The notes beneath the pieces were generated by a model. The model was not told where the DNA came from, made no database searches, and worked only from the letters and a program-made list of their open reading frames with translations. Of a stretch of 64,000 nt of DNA, positions 1 through 7,303 are shown piece by piece; within the stretch, counting starts at the first letter, position 1; every line of letters starts with the position of its first letter. The position numbers were made by a program, and so were the translations under genes. The DNA comes from an uncultured Latescibacterota bacterium (GTDB lineage: Bacteria; Latescibacterota; UBA2968; UBA8231): positions 744,001-808,000 of the forward strand of contig OY282352.1 in NCBI GenBank assembly GCA_958295495.1. Direction: 5' to 3'.

Positions 1-203
1 AGTTCCTGCGGCACGTACCAGCGGCGCACCGCTGGGTCGAGGACGCCGAGCATGACGTCCGGCCCTTGGGGCGCAAAGGAAGTCTCGTCGCCCTGTTGCA
101 GCCCTAGGCGCGAGCTGTAATCGACTTGGCCGGCCGCCTCTTGGGCTGCGCCGGCCGCGATGAGTAGCGAAACGACGCTTATTCTGATGGTAACGGTGTG
201 CAT
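1..203 (-). CDS. Exported protein, N-terminal part only (runs off window)
   Basis: The visible 67 residues begin with a short basic start and a hydrophobic stretch (about residues 7-19, SVVSLLIAAGAA), consistent with a Sec signal peptide, followed by a polar exported region. The ATG is at 203, 18 bases after the stop of the 1020-residue exported protein upstream, with a purine-rich AAGAGAG ribosome site, so the two are probably one operon. Not enough is visible to assign a family. Confidence 0.6.
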   Translation of the reverse strand, partial: MHTVTIRISVVSLLIAAGAAQEAAGQVDYSSRLGLQQGDETSFAPQGPDVMLGVLDPAVRRWYVPQE

Positions 204-221
204 GGCGCTCTCTTTTCGCCC

Positions 222-3200
222 CTAATAGGCTACCGCGATAAGGTGGGATCGCCGTTGTCCGGCGCTGTCTTCGACGTCGATTTCTACATCGATCTGGCAG
301 ATGTAAAGCCCGGGCGGCACGACGCGGCCGAGGTCGTCCTTCCCGTCCCAAGTAAAGCGCTGGTGACCGCCTTGGGCGGTGCCCTCTAGCAGGCGCATGG
401 GCCGGCCGTCGAGTGCCCATATACGGACGGCGGCCGGCCGCTCAGCATAGACCTTGAACAGCGAAAAATCGATTTGGGCGACGTCGTTTACAAGGTCGCC
501 GTTGGGCGTGAAGGGATTGGGCGCGACCGAGATGTCGGCGACGATTTGCACGGCACCGAGCGCGGCGATCGACAGGGTTTGCGATGGTCGCAGCGCGGTG
601 GCGTCGCCGGCGTCGGCGGGCTGATAGGGCGTGCTGGCCGCTTGGTTGCGCACCGCCACCTTCAGCTTGGTGCCGTGCAGGAAGACCTCGGCTGCAAAGC
701 GCAGGCGCACGAGTCGGCCGCGGCCGACGACCCACCCTCGGGCCCGGCCTAGTCGGTTGTACTGGGCCGCGCTGAGCGTGTCGCCGGCCTCGTCGAAAAG
801 CGTCTGGCTGCCCAAACCTACTACCTTGCGAAAGTAGCGCACCGGCCCTTGGGACGCAGGCGGCAGCGCGTCGTAAGCAGCCCGATCCACTTCCTCGCCG
901 GAACTGCGGAAGTAGCGCACCGCGCCGCGCACGGGGTCTGGCAGCAGGGCGTGCGAGGTCGCAGTCAAAAGCTGGTCGTCGTTGCCGGTGGGTACTTCCT
1001 CGCCATCGGCAGCCGTGCGGAAGTATAGCTGCGGTAGTTCGTCGGTGGCGCTGCGGGCGACCTCCGGGAGTCGCACTAAGAGCGAGTCGCCTTGCAGTAT
1101 CTGGCCGTCGGTGCTCGTGAGGTCCAACAGCACTTGCGGCGCTCCAGCTACAAACTGCTCCTCGGAGCCTATTGCCACATCAATAAGCTGCATATCGAGG
1201 CCCGGATCGGCGCTGATGAGCACCTCGTCGAACCCGAGGCTGCGGATTGAGGTGGGCCGCTCTAGGAACTGGGGTTGGACGAAGATCTCGAAAGTGTCCA
1301 GAACCCCCACTTGGGCCTCGGGCGGCCAGACTTCGGCTTGCAGCCCGAGGGCGACTGGAGTGTGCAACTCTACGGAGATGCTCTGTAGCGCTGGTTCGAT
1401 CTGGCGGTCCTCGCTGAGCAGACGGGCCTCGATTTGCATGAACTTGCGCAGGCTGGGCGACGTTACCGGGTCGCCGGACTGCTGGTATTGCTGGCTCCAA
1501 GCACTCCAGCCCGGGCCTATTGCGAAGGATGTGTCAATTGGCCCTTTGAGGAAGGCGAGGAGCTTTTTGTGTTCGGCTGCGGTCTTTTCGATGCCATTGC
1601 TGTCGTAGAAGCGCACCCGCTGGATGAGTTGGTTGCCGGTGCGGGTGCGAAGCTCGACCTTGGTGCCCGGTGGCGCGTCGGCCTCCCAGTGGATACTGCC
1701 CAAGGTCACCAGCCCGGGCAGTTCAATCAGATCGGATTCCAGCCCGATTGCCGCCGGCACGCCTTCGGCAAAGAGCATCAGCTCGCTGAATCGAGACCAG
1801 AAGCGGTCCGAGCGGTTCTCGGTATCGCCGATGAAGTTGGCGAGGGTCAGCAGGTCGAGGAAGCGCACCTTTCGCACGGGATCTTGCACATCGTTGAGGT
1901 ACCCAAAGAATCCGTTATCGACGTTGGTCACCCGCTCCGGCGGGGTAATTGCACGCCAGCGCAACTTGCCTTGGGCGTCTCGTTCCCCGGTGGACGACCG
2001 CATTTGGTAGCCGCGGATATTGCCGCCAATGACGCGGACTTGGTCTAGCCACACCGTGCCGCCTATATCAATGGTCAGCACGTTGGCACCTGGGTTGAGA
2101 GGGTCTTGGGTGGGTTGCTGATAACTACTGCCGATGTCCCCGTCGAAGGCCGGTCCAGGCGTTTTGCCAGCCGAGGTCAAGTCTAATGTGCCTCCCCCTT
2201 CAATTAGGCCCAAGCTAATGTTGTCTCCCCAGCCCCACGCCTCGACCTCGGCCAAGCGCGGCAATTCGCGGCGGTAGAATTCGCGGCGTCCCCGGCGCTC
2301 CTCCTCCAAGGACTCGTAGGTCGCCGCGTCCACCGGCTCTTCGCGGCCGGCGAAGTCGCGCACGAAGTGGACGATGTCGCCGCGTTCCTGCGCCGGCAGC
2401 ACCTCCCACGCGGCTTGGTCAATTTGCTCGGCCCGTCCGCCGCGCGTATCGGTGATTACGATGCGAATGGTTTCGATGATCTTGCCGGTCCAGGCTAGAT
2501 CGGCGCTGTTTTGTTGCAGTTTCTTGACACTGCTGATCCCGCCGGCGGAAACTACGAGGCCAGGGTTGACCGGTGTCGCAAGGGTGGCTCCCCCGGTTGC
2601 GGTGGCACTTTCAAAGAAGAAGGCGCGCTGTTGGGTATTGGGGCCTTCGTGGGGGACGAACAACTCGAAGTTGACCTTGCGGTCGTCGGTAAGCGATAGC
2701 GTCTGATTCGGTGCTAAGAGGAGGAGGTACTTGAAGAACGGATCGCCCAGCTCCTCTTCGACGAAGCGCACGGAAATACCCTCCACGGGTACGGCACGGC
2801 CCAGATCTACTTCGACCCACCACTGCTCGATGGGATCGTCCAGGTCGGGCTCCCAAAAGGTGGTCGGGTCGCCATCGACGATGTGGGCCACCATCTCGAT
2901 GTTGGAGCCAGCGCGGCTGACTCCGGGCCGCACCAGATAGTCGTACACGAATTTTTTTTGCGCGTCTTGGACGGGTTGGCCGAGCACATCCACCTTCAGG
3001 GTGCTATCCACATTGAGGATGCGTGGCGCTTTGTTGGTGATCACGACCGGACGGGCGATGTTAGGGTCGGAGAGGACGTTGTAGATCGAGCGCAGGTGCC
3101 GCGGACGCACCGCGCCCGAGTTGTCGATAGCCGTCAGGTGTGCTGGTTTTTTCCAGTGCTCCCAGTGGCTGCGTCCCGTGACGACAATGCGGTCATCGAC

Positions 3201-3284
3201 GATGTCGTACCCTTGCTGTGCGTCGGCTGGCAACCACGTCCACAGCAGGCAGTACGCGAGGACACACCATTTGATTCTTACCAC
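222..3284 (-). CDS. Large exported protein with discoidin-like regions and FlgD-like C-terminal module
   Basis: A protein of 1020 residues with a signal peptide (residues 1-22, cleavage near ADA-QQ). Two stretches resemble F5/8 type C (discoidin) sandwiches: one near residues 130-180 (DGDPTTFWEPD, then WWVEVDLG) and one near 375-420 (AFDGDIGSSYQQ, then TIDIGG). The last ~100 residues match the FlgD Ig-like fold used as a C-terminal module in FCB-type exported proteins (VAPNPFTPNGD, then FTWDGKDDLG and PPGLYICQI). Between these lie at least four degenerate short repeats of the type F-x4-G-x-E-x2-A-x-Y-x2-L. The role is probably cell-surface, with the C-terminal module possibly acting in sorting or anchoring; the substrate is unknown. 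It is followed by another exported protein and preceded by a PpiC-type foldase lipoprotein with a 12-base gap, suggesting an envelope operon. Confidence 0.75.
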   Translation of the reverse strand: MVRIKWCVLAYCLLWTWLPADAQQGYDIVDDRIVVTGRSHWEHWKKPAHLTAIDNSGAVRPRHLRSIYNVLSDPNIARPVVITNKAPRILNVDSTLKVDVLGQPVQDAQKKFVYDYLVRPGVSRAGSNIEMVAHIVDGDPTTFWEPDLDDPIEQWWVEVDLGRAVPVEGISVRFVEEELGDPFFKYLLLLAPNQTLSLTDDRKVNFELFVPHEGPNTQQRAFFFESATATGGATLATPVNPGLVVSAGGISSVKKLQQNSADLAWTGKIIETIRIVITDTRGGRAEQIDQAAWEVLPAQERGDIVHFVRDFAGREEPVDAATYESLEEERRGRREFYRRELPRLAEVEAWGWGDNISLGLIEGGGTLDLTSAGKTPGPAFDGDIGSSYQQPTQDPLNPGANVLTIDIGGTVWLDQVRVIGGNIRGYQMRSSTGERDAQGKLRWRAITPPERVTNVDNGFFGYLNDVQDPVRKVRFLDLLTLANFIGDTENRSDRFWSRFSELMLFAEGVPAAIGLESDLIELPGLVTLGSIHWEADAPPGTKVELRTRTGNQLIQRVRFYDSNGIEKTAAEHKKLLAFLKGPIDTSFAIGPGWSAWSQQYQQSGDPVTSPSLRKFMQIEARLLSEDRQIEPALQSISVELHTPVALGLQAEVWPPEAQVGVLDTFEIFVQPQFLERPTSIRSLGFDEVLISADPGLDMQLIDVAIGSEEQFVAGAPQVLLDLTSTDGQILQGDSLLVRLPEVARSATDELPQLYFRTAADGEEVPTGNDDQLLTATSHALLPDPVRGAVRYFRSSGEEVDRAAYDALPPASQGPVRYFRKVVGLGSQTLFDEAGDTLSAAQYNRLGRARGWVVGRGRLVRLRFAAEVFLHGTKLKVAVRNQAASTPYQPADAGDATALRPSQTLSIAALGAVQIVADISVAPNPFTPNGDLVNDVAQIDFSLFKVYAERPAAVRIWALDGRPMRLLEGTAQGGHQRFTWDGKDDLGRVVPPGLYICQIDVEIDVEDSAGQRRSHLIAVAY

Positions 3285-3296
3285 GATGGCACCTCC

Positions 3297-4898
3297 TTAC
3301 AGGCGCTCGGCGAATAAGGCGACTTGGCTTTCGCGCTCGGCGCGCAGGCGCTGGATGAGCGCGTCCATGAGTTCGTCCCTGCGCTTTGCTTCTAAGATGG
3401 CCTGCGCTCGCGCCCGCGCTTGGGCGAAGGGTTGGATGTCGCCGCCCTCCTTGTGGCGCACCCGGAACACGGCAAAGCGGTCCAGCACCTCCACTGGCCC
3501 GTCCCATTCGCCGACCGGCGCGGCAAAAGCCGCATCTACAAGCTGGGGATAACGCGCCCGCACCACCTTGCGTAGGTGCAGCGCACCGTCGTGCGGGTCG
3601 CCGTGCGTTTCGACCCCTGGTCGGGCCAACAGATCGGCGACGGTGCTGCCGTTTGCGAGGGCCTGGCGCAACTCTTGGGCCTGCTCGCGGGTGGGCGCGA
3701 GCAGCTGGTTGATGTGGACGGATTCGGCCGTGCGGAAGCGCGTCTTGTTCGCCTCGTAGTACGCGGCGACTTCCTCCTCGCTGGGGACCGCTTTTGTCGC
3801 TGTTTCTGCCTTGGTGAGCTGCTGCAAAACGAGGGCTTTCCGCTTGCGCTCGCGCCACTCGGCGAATTCGGCCTCTCGATCCCATCCGCGCCGCTGGGCC
3901 GCCGCCGCCATCAGATAGGCCGGCAAGAGCGCAGCACGGGCCAACGAGACGACCTGTGCGCTGTCTTGCAACGCGCCCCGGAAGCCGACCGAGCGCAGGT
4001 TGTAGAGGTATTCGCCCAAGGAGATCGCCCCGCCATCGAAGCGATAGAGCGGAAGCGCGGCGAGCGAGTCGGTGGGATGCGGCTCGGCCAACAAGGCTTG
4101 CAGGCCATCGTGGTCCAATTGTAGAGACGAGGAGCGGCTCAGGGTTTCCACTTCGATTTGCAAGCGACTCTGCCACTTTTCGCGGTGCGCCGCGCTGGCG
4201 GCTTCTTCTGCGTAGTCGGCCTTGTCGGCTGCTCGGTCTTCGACAAAGCGATAGATTTGCCACCCGCCGGCCAGTGGCAACGGCTCGGCGATTTGGCCGA
4301 CCGGCAGAGAGAGGAAGGTCTGCGGCGGAATGGCAAAGCGCTGCGCTTGGGTGCGCCCAATCCAGCCTACTACTCCGTCGCCTTGTTGGGCGAAAAGGTC
4401 ATTGGCCGCAAAGTGCTGCGCTAGTTCGGCGAAAGGCTCGCCCGCGTGCAGGGCCCGCAATACGCGGTCCACATCTTGCTGCTGCCGCACCAGAATCCGC
4501 GCAAACAGCCGCTCGCGGTCGAAGCCCATGTCGAAAAAGGTGCGCTCGACTTCCTCGGGCGTCACCTCGACTTGGGGAGCGAGCACTTCGGCTTGGTAGC
4601 GCTGGGAGAGCTGCTTGCGCACGAGGGCGTTTAGCTGGTAGCGGACCTCGTCGCTTTGCTCGATTCCCCTAGCGCGGGCCTCTTGCAGCAGCAGCTCCTG
4701 ATCGACGAGGGACTGTAGGTGGTCGCGTGCATCCTCGCTCTGCAGCCCGGGCGGCAAGCGCTCGACAAAGCGCAGGTATTCGGCCTTGGTGAGGGCCACG
4801 TCGCCGACTTGGGCTACGACGGTGTAGTCTGGCGCGCAGCCAAACAGGGTCAAGAGGGCGATAGCGCACCACAGGGAGCGGGGCATAGCGATAAACAT
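3297..4898 (-). CDS. PpiC/SurA-type peptidyl-prolyl isomerase lipoprotein
   Basis: About 533 residues. The N-terminus has a lipoprotein signal with lipobox LFGC (MPRSLWCAIALLTLFGC), then the SurA/PpiC N-terminal motif VGDVALTKAEYLRF. Two parvulin-like regions follow (roughly residues 130-215 and 375-460), the first with an intact F..LA..F...D pattern, then QGDGVVGWIGR. It should act in the periplasm as a folding helper for outer-membrane or secreted proteins, anchored by lipid. Starts are possible at ATG 4898 or 4886, or an upstream TTG at 4916; none has a strong ribosome site, and 4898 is chosen as the longer ATG. It lies 12 bases ahead of the large exported protein, a plausible client. Confidence 0.8.
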   Translation of the reverse strand: MFIAMPRSLWCAIALLTLFGCAPDYTVVAQVGDVALTKAEYLRFVERLPPGLQSEDARDHLQSLVDQELLLQEARARGIEQSDEVRYQLNALVRKQLSQRYQAEVLAPQVEVTPEEVERTFFDMGFDRERLFARILVRQQQDVDRVLRALHAGEPFAELAQHFAANDLFAQQGDGVVGWIGRTQAQRFAIPPQTFLSLPVGQIAEPLPLAGGWQIYRFVEDRAADKADYAEEAASAAHREKWQSRLQIEVETLSRSSSLQLDHDGLQALLAEPHPTDSLAALPLYRFDGGAISLGEYLYNLRSVGFRGALQDSAQVVSLARAALLPAYLMAAAAQRRGWDREAEFAEWRERKRKALVLQQLTKAETATKAVPSEEEVAAYYEANKTRFRTAESVHINQLLAPTREQAQELRQALANGSTVADLLARPGVETHGDPHDGALHLRKVVRARYPQLVDAAFAAPVGEWDGPVEVLDRFAVFRVRHKEGGDIQPFAQARARAQAILEAKRRDELMDALIQRLRAERESQVALFAERL

Positions 4899-4920
4899 GC
4901 CGTTTGATTTAATCAACGGC
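4899..4920. promoter_or_regulatory. Imperfect palindrome at the foldase gene start
   Basis: A 22-bp near-perfect inverted repeat (arms GCCGTTTGATT and AATCAACGGC) lies directly upstream of the ATG at 4898. It has no T-run, so it is more like an operator than a terminator. No regulator can be named. Confidence 0.25.
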
Positions 4921-5098
4921 TAGGCGAGTGTCAAGTTTTTGCCGATATGACTAACTGCATGTAATTCTTGGCTTTATTTACAGCGTTAGTAGAGTATTGT
5001 GGGAATACAGGGGGCCATCCTTTTGGCACGGGGAGCACGGCTGTTATATTTTCGACAGACGGGACCGGCTCGTCCGCGTACTCGAAAGGAGGACGTAG

Positions 5099-5617
5099 AT
5101 GAACGAGTTTGAAACCAAAATTCACCAACACGACATAACCTTAGCCCGATTGGAAACGCTCATCGAACAAAATGACCGCCGCTTTGACATCGTCGAATAC
5201 AAAATCGAGAGCTTGGAAAAAAGCACGACGGCCCATATTGAGAGCTTAAAGAAAAGCACGGCGGCCCAGATCGAGGGTTTGGAGAAACGCACGACAGCCC
5301 AGATCGAGAGCTTAGAGAAAAACACGACGGCTCAGATTGAGAGCTTAGAGAAAAGCACGACGGCTCAGATTGAGAGCCTGGAGAAAAACACGACGGCTCA
5401 GATTGAGAGCTTGAAGCAAAGCACGACGGCTCAGATTGAGAGCTTGAAGCAAAGCACGACGGCCCAGATCGAGAGCTTGGAGAAAAACACCGCCGCCCGG
5501 ATTGACGCGGTTGAACGCAAAATCGAGAGCCTCGACCGGCGCATGAATTGGTTTCTCGGCCTGTTGTTCACCAGTTGGCTATCGACCATCGGCGTGATTC
5601 TGTATAAGCTCCAGTAA
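5099..5617 (+). CDS. Hendecad-repeat coiled-coil protein with C-terminal membrane anchor
   Basis: A protein of 172 residues with an excellent ribosome site (AAAGGAGG, 7 bases upstream). Residues ~36-134 are nine tandem 11-residue units of the form IESLEKNTTAQ, a hendecad pattern that predicts a long parallel coiled coil. The last ~25 residues hold one hydrophobic segment (WFLGLLFTSWLSTIGVIL) ending in YKLQ, a tail anchor. The overall plan (hendecad repeats plus C-terminal membrane segment) resembles Borrelia Bdr proteins and DUF1640-like coiled-coil proteins, but this is an architectural similarity, not a family assignment. The gene stands alone and ends in a strong terminator. Function unknown. 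Confidence 0.7.
   Translation: MNEFETKIHQHDITLARLETLIEQNDRRFDIVEYKIESLEKSTTAHIESLKKSTAAQIEGLEKRTTAQIESLEKNTTAQIESLEKSTTAQIESLEKNTTAQIESLKQSTTAQIESLKQSTTAQIESLEKNTAARIDAVERKIESLDRRMNWFLGLLFTSWLSTIGVILYKLQ
5204..5500 (+). repeat. 33-bp tandem coding repeat (nine units)
   Basis: Nine head-to-tail 33-bp units encode the hendecad repeats. Neighbouring units are nearly identical at the DNA level (only a few substitutions, such as AGC/AAC and GAG/CAA codons), which points to recent expansion by slippage or recombination, so the copy number is likely to vary between strains. Confidence 0.9.
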
Positions 5618-5706
5618 CGACGACGGCGTCATCACCGACGACGTCACCAGATTGTCGCCACAAGGCGGCATCGCCCTCGGCCCTTGAAGCACCGGCCCTT
5701 TCTACC

Positions 5707-5750
5707 GGCTCGCCTTCGCTGCCCACCAGCACGAAGGCGAGCCCTTTTTT
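5707..5750 (+). terminator. Rho-independent terminator after the coiled-coil gene
   Basis: A perfect 12-bp stem (GGCTCGCCTTCG at 5707-5718 paired with 5732-5743) with a 13-base loop, followed by C and six T. It ends the transcript of the hendecad-repeat gene. Confidence 0.8.
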
Positions 5751-5862
5751 ATGTTTTCTCAGATGGCCCCCACCGGCTCGCCGACGGGCTGGCACCTTGG
5801 CCTACAAAAACTGCTCGGCGGCCTGTTGGGCGCGGAAATCGACGACCCCATCAGCCACTCCA

Positions 5863-6255
5863 TCACGCCCCCTCCGCCCTTGGAAACTCCCCCCGAACCC
5901 GTTTGAGCAGTGCTTCGACGAGGGCGAGCACCCCCTCCCGATCAATCACCTCGGTACTTGAGTCGATACCCTCATAGCGAAACTCGACGGCGTATGGGGT
6001 GTATCCGATCAGCTTCTCAAAAGGCTTCGTCGCAACGCCTTGGTCGGCGAGGCGATCCAGCAACAACTCCAGATTGTGCGTGAGAGGGTACGTCTCACCC
6101 CGCAGGGCGAGCCATGCCTTGAACGACTTCTCGGCCGCTTGCTGCACGTGGAATCCAAACGACTCTTCCGGCACCCCAGCCGTCATGCCCCGGAGCGCAA
6201 GGAAGTCGCGCTCGGCGGCCTGAAACATCGCCCTTGCACATTTAACGTCGCTCAT
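5863..6255 (-). CDS. HEPN-domain protein, toxin partner of an MNT/HEPN pair
   Basis: About 130 residues. The start at ATG 6255 is chosen because HEPN homology begins there (MSDVKCARAMF) and the gene then overlaps the upstream nucleotidyltransferase by 14 bases. The conserved helix FHVQQAAEKSFKAWL and the following RGETYPLTHNLELLL segment are typical of HEPN proteins (PF05168 type); the R and H here are separated by seven residues, slightly longer than the R-x4-6-H ribonuclease motif. In characterised pairs the HEPN protein is the RNase toxin and the MNT partner neutralises it by AMPylation. Confidence 0.8.
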   Translation of the reverse strand: MSDVKCARAMFQAAERDFLALRGMTAGVPEESFGFHVQQAAEKSFKAWLALRGETYPLTHNLELLLDRLADQGVATKPFEKLIGYTPYAVEFRYEGIDSSTEVIDREGVLALVEALLKRVRGEFPRAEGA

Positions 6256-6610
6256 AAAGCACCTTCCCCTCTCGCAATGCCCGCGCCAGAACGTGGTTGA
6301 GGGAATCGCGCCAGTAGGAGACGTCTGCATGGGAATAGACCAAGACATCGGCAGGGACGGAAAATCCCGCTAGCGCGTGGTAGAGTCGGACCATCTCTTG
6401 GCGGCGACTTCGCCCCGGACCGAACGGCTCGGCTTCCACGACGATCAGATCGACATCCGAATTTTCCCGCTCGTCGCCCCGGCCGCGGGAGCCGAAAAGG
6501 ATCACCTGCTCGGGATCGACTTCGGCGACGATGGCCTGCACCATCTGCTCGATGAGTGCGTCGGTGACTTGGGTCACGGGCGGGGTCTTTTGGGGTGTGG
6601 CTGGCGGCAT
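6242..6610 (-). CDS. MNT-type minimal nucleotidyltransferase antitoxin
   Basis: A protein of 122 residues with the nucleotidyltransferase signature GS-x10-D-x-D intact (GSRGRGDERENSDVD), preceded by the usual VILFGS strand. It is encoded upstream of, and overlapping, the HEPN gene, the classic arrangement of MNT/HEPN toxin-antitoxin modules. With an intact catalytic motif it probably modifies its HEPN partner. It is followed on the same strand by HEPN and preceded by the separate MazF pair. Confidence 0.85.
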   Translation of the reverse strand: MPPATPQKTPPVTQVTDALIEQMVQAIVAEVDPEQVILFGSRGRGDERENSDVDLIVVEAEPFGPGRSRRQEMVRLYHALAGFSVPADVLVYSHADVSYWRDSLNHVLARALREGKVLYERR

Positions 6611-6634
6611 TATTAGATGGACGACATCATAGAA

Positions 6635-6955
6635 CTAGCCATCAAATCCCAATGCAAAAAGCAGCGCCCCACGCAATTCCTCCAGCTTCGCCAGTGAGAG
6701 AGATACAATCAAGGAGCCTATTTTACCCTTGGACACGGTCTGGATGTGATCGAGGTTGATCGCACACTCTTTGGGCATTCCATCTCGTTGAGACAGAAGT
6801 ACTTCTGAGGGAATGTCCCGAATGGTTGACGTCACCGGCGCTACGGTGATTTCGCCCAGATATTTAATCGCCGAATCCCTAGTGAGAATAACAACGGGTC
6901 TCTTCTTGTCTGGCTGGGCGAATTGGTACCAACGAACCTCACCACGCCGCATCAC
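6635..6955 (-). CDS. mazF: MazF/PemK-family endoribonuclease toxin
   Basis: A protein of 106 residues, the normal MazF length. It begins with the family hallmark RRGEVRWYQF, then DKKRPVVILTR, VAPVTSTIRDIPSEVLL, and the central INLDHIQTVSKGKIG, all characteristic of PemK/MazF RNases that cut mRNA. It overlaps the ribbon-helix-helix antitoxin gene by four bases (ATGA-type coupling). The reading frame is intact, so the toxin is probably active. Confidence 0.9.
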   Translation of the reverse strand: MMRRGEVRWYQFAQPDKKRPVVILTRDSAIKYLGEITVAPVTSTIRDIPSEVLLSQRDGMPKECAINLDHIQTVSKGKIGSLIVSLSLAKLEELRGALLFALGFDG

Positions 6956-7182
6956 TCAGCCCACGCTTGCTCGTCTTCCCAAGAACTGAATTCGCCTGAT
7001 TGAACCGGCTTGCGGGCATATCCCTCCCGGTGTTTTTGCTCCTTTTCTTTTGTTTCTGCACACCTGAGAGCAGCGTATAGAGCCTCCCGCGCAAAAGCCG
7101 ATCGCGTTGTACCTGTTTTTTTTATTTCCTTATCAACCGCCTCAATCAGTTCCTCATCGAGGGTCATTTGGATTGTTCTCAT
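6952..7182 (-). CDS. Ribbon-helix-helix antitoxin of the MazF pair
   Basis: About 76 residues. The RHH fold is at the start (RTIQMTLDEELIEAVDKEI, then TTRSAFAREAL), followed by an acidic/aromatic tail (SSWEDEQAWAE) that would wrap the toxin. ATG 7182 is preferred over ATG 7200 because it has a GGAG ribosome site 9 bases upstream, while 7200 has none. A palindrome just upstream fits autorepression. Confidence 0.85.
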   Translation of the reverse strand: MRTIQMTLDEELIEAVDKEIKKTGTTRSAFAREALYAALRCAETKEKEQKHREGYARKPVQSGEFSSWEDEQAWAE

Positions 7183-7214
7183 AATTTTGATCTCCGGCAT
7201 TTAGTTCAACAGAA

Positions 7215-7232
7215 TAGCTATTTTTATAGCTA
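7215..7232. promoter_or_regulatory. Palindromic operator candidate of the RHH/MazF operon
   Basis: A perfect 7-bp inverted repeat, TAGCTAT-TTTT-ATAGCTA, lies about 33 bases upstream of the preferred antitoxin start, in the AT-rich promoter region. RHH antitoxins typically bind such sites as dimers; this is inferred from position only. Confidence 0.45.
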
Positions 7233-7303
7233 ATCTATGGCACTTTACCTGTCAACTGGGCCGTGGTATTCGGCCACGACCACGCGAAATGACGCATTCA
7301 GGG

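Noticed and set aside
5204..5500. Regular 33-bp repeats as a CRISPR array
   Set aside because: The units are contiguous with no spacers and keep one reading frame coding for a hendecad coiled coil.
5751..5906. Short plus-strand frame of 51 codons just after the coiled-coil terminator
   Set aside because: It starts in the terminator T-run without a ribosome site, is proline-rich and overlaps the end of the HEPN gene.
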